Origin: Mycobacterium heidelbergense | Lineage (GTDB): Bacteria; Actinomycetota; Actinomycetes; Mycobacteriales; Mycobacteriaceae | Length of the DNA: 64,000 bases | Reading direction: 5' to 3' | Assembly: GCF_010730745.1 (NCBI RefSeq) | Contig: NZ_AP022615.1 | Span: forward strand, 4,464,001-4,528,000 | Shown: piece by piece, positions 60,391-64,000 of the stretch | Layout of the letters: every line of letters begins with the position of its first letter | How positions within the stretch are numbered: the stretch's first letter is position 1 | The notes under the pieces: model-generated | Databases searched by the model: none | What the model was told of the DNA's origin: nothing | Seen by the model: only the letters and a program-made list of their open reading frames with translations | Translations under genes and position numbers: made by a program

Positions 60391-61860
60391 ATGAGTTCGT
60401 CGGATACCACCCCGAATTCCACGAGCGGCACCGCGCAGATCGGCGTGACCGGGCTGGCCGTCATGGGTTCGAACATCGCCCGCAATTTCGCCCGCCACGG
60501 CTACACCGTGGCGCTGCACAACCGGTCGATCGCCAAGACCGACGCGCTGCTCTCCGAGCACGGCGACGACGGTAACTTCGTCCGCTCGGAGACCATCGCG
60601 GAATTCCTGGACGCGCTGGAGAAGCCGCGGCGCGTGCTGATCATGGTCAAGGCCGGGGACCCCACCGACGCCGTCATCAACGAGCTCGCCGACGCCATGG
60701 AGGACGGCGACATCATCATCGACGGCGGCAACGCCCTCTACACCGACACCATCCGCCGGGAAAAGGCGATGCGCGAGCGGGGCCTGCACTTCGTCGGCGC
60801 CGGCATCTCCGGCGGCGAGGAGGGCGCGCTGAACGGGCCGTCGATCATGCCCGGCGGCCCGGCCGAGTCCTACAAGTCGCTGGGCCCGCTGCTCGAGGAG
60901 ATCTCCGCGCACGTCGACGGCGTGCCCTGCTGCACCCACATCGGCCCCGACGGCGCCGGCCACTTCGTCAAGATGGTGCACAACGGCATCGAGTACTCCG
61001 ACATGCAGCTGATCGGCGAGGCCTACCAGCTGCTGCGCGACGGGCTCGGCAAGACGGCCGACGAGATCGCCGACGTGTTCGACGAGTGGAACAAGGGCGA
61101 CCTGGACAGCTTCCTGGTCGAGATCACCGCGCAGGTGCTGCGCCAAAAAGACGCCCGGACCGGCAAGCCGCTCGTCGACCTCATCCTCGACGAGGCCGAG
61201 CAGAAGGGCACCGGCCGCTGGACGGTGAAGTCGGCGCTGGACCTCGGGGTGCCGGTGACCGGCATCGCCGAGGCGGTGTTCGCCCGCGCGCTGTCGGGTT
61301 CGGTGGCCCAGCGCAGGGCGACCACCGGGCTGGCCTCCGGTGACCTGGGTGAAAAACCTACCGACGCAAAGCAATTCACCGAGGACGTCCGGCAGGCGCT
61401 GTACGCGTCGAAGATCATCGCCTACGCGCAGGGGTTCAACCAGATCCAGGCCGGCAGCGCCGAATACGACTGGGGCATCACCCCGGGCGACCTGGCCACC
61501 ATCTGGCGCGGCGGCTGCATCATCCGGGCGAAGTTCCTCAACCGCATCAAGGACGCCTTCGACGAAGACCCCGACCTGCCGACGCTGATCGTCGCCCCGT
61601 ACTTCCGCAGCGCCATCGAGGCCGCGATCGACGGCTGGCGCCGCGTCGTGGTGACCGCCACCCGGCTGGGCATCCCGATCCCGGGATTCTCCTCGGCGCT
61701 GTCCTACTACGACGCGCTGCGCACCGAGCGGCTGCCCGCGGCGCTCACCCAGGGGCTGCGCGACTTCTTCGGCGCGCACACGTACGGCCGCATCGACGAC
61801 GACCCGGACAAGCGCTTCCACACGCTGTGGAGCGCGGACCGCAGCGAAGTGCCGGTGTAG
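60391..61860 (+). CDS. gnd1: 6-phosphogluconate dehydrogenase, decarboxylating (Gnd1)
   Basis: A 489-residue enzyme of the oxidative pentose phosphate pathway that converts 6-phosphogluconate to ribulose-5-phosphate with NADP. Motifs: GVTGLAVMGSNIARNFARHG for NADP binding, GAGISGGEEGALNGPSIMPGG (seen as ISGGEEGA), and KMVHNGIEYSDMQ with the catalytic Lys. The long, type-I form agrees with Gnd1 (Rv1844c). ATG 60391 is chosen. It and guaB1 form one direction of transcription, 21 bp apart. Confidence 0.96.
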   Translation: MSSSDTTPNSTSGTAQIGVTGLAVMGSNIARNFARHGYTVALHNRSIAKTDALLSEHGDDGNFVRSETIAEFLDALEKPRRVLIMVKAGDPTDAVINELADAMEDGDIIIDGGNALYTDTIRREKAMRERGLHFVGAGISGGEEGALNGPSIMPGGPAESYKSLGPLLEEISAHVDGVPCCTHIGPDGAGHFVKMVHNGIEYSDMQLIGEAYQLLRDGLGKTADEIADVFDEWNKGDLDSFLVEITAQVLRQKDARTGKPLVDLILDEAEQKGTGRWTVKSALDLGVPVTGIAEAVFARALSGSVAQRRATTGLASGDLGEKPTDAKQFTEDVRQALYASKIIAYAQGFNQIQAGSAEYDWGITPGDLATIWRGGCIIRAKFLNRIKDAFDEDPDLPTLIVAPYFRSAIEAAIDGWRRVVVTATRLGIPIPGFSSALSYYDALRTERLPAALTQGLRDFFGAHTYGRIDDDPDKRFHTLWSADRSEVPV

Positions 61861-61881
61861 TAAGGGGGCAAGTCGGCTGTC

Positions 61882-63330
61882 ATGAGGTTTTTGGATGGGC
61901 ATCGGCCCGGGTACGACCTGACGTACAACGACGTGTTCATCGTGCCCAACCGGTCGGAGGTCGCGTCGCGCTTCGACGTCGACCTGTCCACCGCGGACGG
62001 CTCCGGCACCACCATTCCGGTCGTGGTCGCGAACATGACCGCGGTGGCCGGGCGGCGGATGGCCGAGACGGTGGCGCGGCGGGGCGGCATCGTGATCCTG
62101 CCCCAGGACCTGCCGATCACGGCGGTGCGGCAGACCGTGGAGTTCGTCAAGAGCCGCGACCTGATTCTCGACACCCCGGTGGTGCTGGAGCCCGACGATT
62201 CGGTGTCCGACGCGATGGCGCTGATCCACAAGCGCGCGCACGGTGTCGCGGTGGTGGCGTTCGAGGGCCGCCCCATCGGTGTGGTCAGCGAAGCGTCGTG
62301 CCTGGGCGTGGACCGCTTCACCCGGGTGCGCGACGTCGCCGCCACCGACTTCGTCACCGCCCCGCTGGGCACCGACCCGCGCAAGGTCTTTGACCTGCTC
62401 GAGCACGCCGCGATCGGCGTCGCCGTGGTGACCAACGCCGACGGCACGCTGGCGGGGGTGCTCACCCGCACCGGGGCGATCCGCACCGGTCTCTACGACC
62501 CGGCCGTCGACGCCGCCGGGCGGCTGCGCGTCGGCGCGGCCGTCGGCATCAGCGGCGATGTGGGGGCCAAGGCCCGGTCTTTGGCCGAGGCCGGTGTCGA
62601 CGTGCTCGTGATCGATACCGCGCACGGGCATCAGGTCAAGACGCTGGACGCGATCAAGGTGGTGGCGGAGGTGGTCTCCGAGCTGAATCTGGGCGTGCCG
62701 CTGGCGGCGGGCAACGTGGTGTCGGCGGAGGGCACCCGGGACCTGCTCGACGCCGGGGCGACCATCGTCAAGGTCGGCGTCGGGCCGGGCGCGATGTGCA
62801 CCACCCGGATGATGACCGGGGTTGGCCGCCCGCAGTTCTCCGCCGTGGTCGAATGCGCTTCCGCGGCAAGGGAACTCGGGGGCCACGTGTGGGCCGACGG
62901 CGGCGTCCGGCATCCGCGGGACGTGGCGCTGGCGCTGGCCGCCGGGGCGTCGAACGTGATGATCGGGTCGTGGTTCGCCGGCACGTACGAGTCGCCCGGC
63001 GACCTGATGCGCGACCGTGAGGACCAGCCCTACAAGGAGAGCTATGGCATGGCGTCCAAGCGGGCGGTGGTCGCCCGCACCGGCACCGACACCGCGTTCG
63101 ACCGCGCCCGCAAGGCGTTGTTCGAGGAGGGCATCTCGACGGCGCGAATGGGGCTGGATCCCGACCGCGGCGGGGTGGAGGACCTGATCGACCACATCAC
63201 CGCCGGCCTGCGCAGCACCTGCACCTATGTCGGCGCCTCGACCCTGGCCGAGCTGCACGAGCGGGCCGTCGTCGGTGTGCAGTCGGCCGCCGGCTTCGCC
63301 GAGGGGCATCCGCTGCCCCTGGGCTGGTGA
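61882..63330 (+). CDS. guaB1: GuaB1, IMP-dehydrogenase-like protein (reported GMP reductase)
   Basis: A 482-residue IMPDH/GMPR-family barrel. It has two CBS modules inserted (around residues 90-200, e.g. ALIHKRAHGVAVVAFEGRPIGVV), the catalytic loop GVGPGAMCTTRMMTG with its Cys, and the flap region after. Mycobacterial GuaB1 has been shown to act as a GMP reductase in purine salvage, not as IMP dehydrogenase. ATG 61882 is chosen. It is Rv1843c-like and ends the block syntenic with M. tuberculosis. Confidence 0.94.
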   Translation: MRFLDGHRPGYDLTYNDVFIVPNRSEVASRFDVDLSTADGSGTTIPVVVANMTAVAGRRMAETVARRGGIVILPQDLPITAVRQTVEFVKSRDLILDTPVVLEPDDSVSDAMALIHKRAHGVAVVAFEGRPIGVVSEASCLGVDRFTRVRDVAATDFVTAPLGTDPRKVFDLLEHAAIGVAVVTNADGTLAGVLTRTGAIRTGLYDPAVDAAGRLRVGAAVGISGDVGAKARSLAEAGVDVLVIDTAHGHQVKTLDAIKVVAEVVSELNLGVPLAAGNVVSAEGTRDLLDAGATIVKVGVGPGAMCTTRMMTGVGRPQFSAVVECASAARELGGHVWADGGVRHPRDVALALAAGASNVMIGSWFAGTYESPGDLMRDREDQPYKESYGMASKRAVVARTGTDTAFDRARKALFEEGISTARMGLDPDRGGVEDLIDHITAGLRSTCTYVGASTLAELHERAVVGVQSAAGFAEGHPLPLGW

Positions 63331-63342
63331 CCCGCCGGTGCA

Positions 63343-63361
63343 GCAGGGTAGCCTAGCCTAA
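63343..63361. promoter_or_regulatory. IdeR box upstream of mbtL
   Basis: The 19-bp site ending TAGCCTAGCCTAA matches about 15 of 19 positions of the IdeR consensus. It ends 25 bp before the mbtL ATG, the expected place for iron-dependent repression of the mbt-2 mycobactin operon. Confidence 0.8.
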
Positions 63362-63386
63362 CTATGTGGTGTTAGCGTACTGCGCC

Positions 63387-63641
63387 ATGACCGCATCCCC
63401 CTCGATCGTCAGCTCGGCGCTGCTGAGCATCCTGCGCGACGACCTCAACGTCGACGTCACCCGGATTACCCGAGAGGCCAGGCTGGTCGACGACGTCGGG
63501 CTGGACTCCGTGGCGTTCGCGGTCGGAATGGTGGCGATCGAAGAGCGGCTCGGCGTCACCCTGTCCGAAGAGGAGCTCTTGACCTGCGACACGGTCGGCG
63601 ACCTCGAAACCGCGATAGCCGCCAAGTACCGCGATGAGTGA
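63387..63641 (+). CDS. mbtL: Acyl carrier protein MbtL
   Basis: An 84-residue acyl carrier protein with the phosphopantetheine site DDVGLDSVAF. It carries the fatty acyl chain of mycobactin for MbtN and MbtK. ATG 63387 is used; an upstream in-frame GTG is inside the IdeR-boxed promoter. Its stop overlaps the mbtM start. In M. tuberculosis this operon is Rv1344-Rv1347; here it follows guaB1. Confidence 0.93.
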   Translation: MTASPSIVSSALLSILRDDLNVDVTRITREARLVDDVGLDSVAFAVGMVAIEERLGVTLSEEELLTCDTVGDLETAIAAKYRDE

Positions 63642-64000
63642 GCTCGCGGCGGCGCTCACTCGCTCGATGCGGACCGCGACCGGCGACCTGATCCTCCTCG
63701 ACCGCGAGGCCCTGGCGTGGCGCCGCCACCCGTGGCCCGAAGTGCAGGGGCTGGCCGAGAGCATCGCGGCCTGGCTCCTCGACCGCGGCCGGCCCGCCGC
63801 CGTCGGCCTGGTCGGCGAGCCGACGCTGGAGTTCGTCGCCGCGATCCAGGGCGCCTGGCTCGCCGGCGCGAGCGTGTCGATCCTGCCCGGGCCGGTGCGC
63901 GGCGCCGAAAGCCGGCGATGGGCCCACGCGACGCTGACCCGCTTCGCCGGGATCGGGGTGCGGACCGTCCTGTGCCAGGGCTCCTACCTCGACGAGCTGC
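63634..64000 (+). CDS. mbtM: Fatty acyl-AMP ligase MbtM (5' part, cut by window edge)
   Basis: The first 122 codons of an adenylate-forming ligase, open to the window end. It begins MSELAAALTRSMRTATGD and has the N-terminal pieces typical of FadD-like enzymes (GLVGEPTLEFVAAIQGAWLAGA). It activates the lipid chain for loading onto MbtL. ATG 63634 overlaps the mbtL stop. The catalytic motifs lie beyond the window. Confidence 0.88.
   Translation, partial: MSELAAALTRSMRTATGDLILLDREALAWRRHPWPEVQGLAESIAAWLLDRGRPAAVGLVGEPTLEFVAAIQGAWLAGASVSILPGPVRGAESRRWAHATLTRFAGIGVRTVLCQGSYLDEL

Noticed and set aside
60319..63309. 996-codon minus-strand open frame opposite gnd1 and guaB1
   Set aside because: Spans two well-defined genes on the other strand and has shadow composition.

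Overview
The window is high-GC mycobacterial DNA, most likely from a slow-growing species of or near the Mycobacterium avium complex. The pointers are PPE genes, lppE, cyp140, apa with proline-rich PVDPNAPPPPP units, mycobactin genes at the right edge, an intact oxyR, and a Lon protease (absent from M. tuberculosis). Compared from memory with M. tuberculosis H37Rv, gene order runs backwards from Rv1882c (left edge) to Rv1843c (guaB1). Several blocks are extra, and there is a jump to the mbt-2 siderophore locus at the end. No rRNA, tRNA, CRISPR array, phage or recognisable insertion sequence was seen.

Left part (1-16 kb): SDR tail, lipoprotein lppE and cyp140. Then comes an accessory block (an epoxide-hydrolase-like protein, a 49-residue-repeat membrane protein, an amidase and a phenylacetate-CoA-ligase-like enzyme). 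A FluG-like amidohydrolase, glnA3, a CMD protein and an MFS pump follow, then bfrA and bfd, which diverge around two tandem IdeR-type iron boxes, and finally an enoyl-CoA hydratase and two small proteins.

Middle (16-46 kb): an oxyR/ahpCD peroxide-defence unit with a GH13 gene sits between the Rv1874 and Rv1873 homologues. It is followed by lldD2, lon, DNA-repair-like and redox genes, and the Rv1869-Rv1866 block. The CoA-transferase at the end of that block appears cut short inside a dispersed double-palindrome element that also follows lldD2. Next are uppP, phosphoketolase, a P450 with a divergent AraC regulator, a CPBP protease, adhA, a small membrane protein, apa and modCBA. The modA-modB junction is unusual and modB has no good start codon. 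An SDR, an F420-type oxidoreductase and ndh close this part.

Right part (47-64 kb) holds the most interesting locus. The minus strand carries, in transcription order, a 41-nt element that matches the guanidine-III (ykkC-III) riboswitch in sequence and fold, a ureohydrolase of the agmatinase/guanidine-hydrolase family, two coupled PPE genes, an APC-family permease and the complete ureABCFGD urease set. Read together this looks like import of guanidine or a guanidino compound, hydrolysis to urea, and urease release of ammonia. This is an inference. Only the riboswitch and ureohydrolase are tightly linked; a 728-bp gap with a hairpin separates them from the PPE genes.

Beyond it lies an apparently frameshifted thioesterase, then a predicted iron-regulated small RNA at the position of M. 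tuberculosis MrsI (promoter, IdeR box and intrinsic terminator all visible). The window ends with blaI/blaR-like genes, gnd1, guaB1, and the IdeR-boxed start of mbtL-mbtM.
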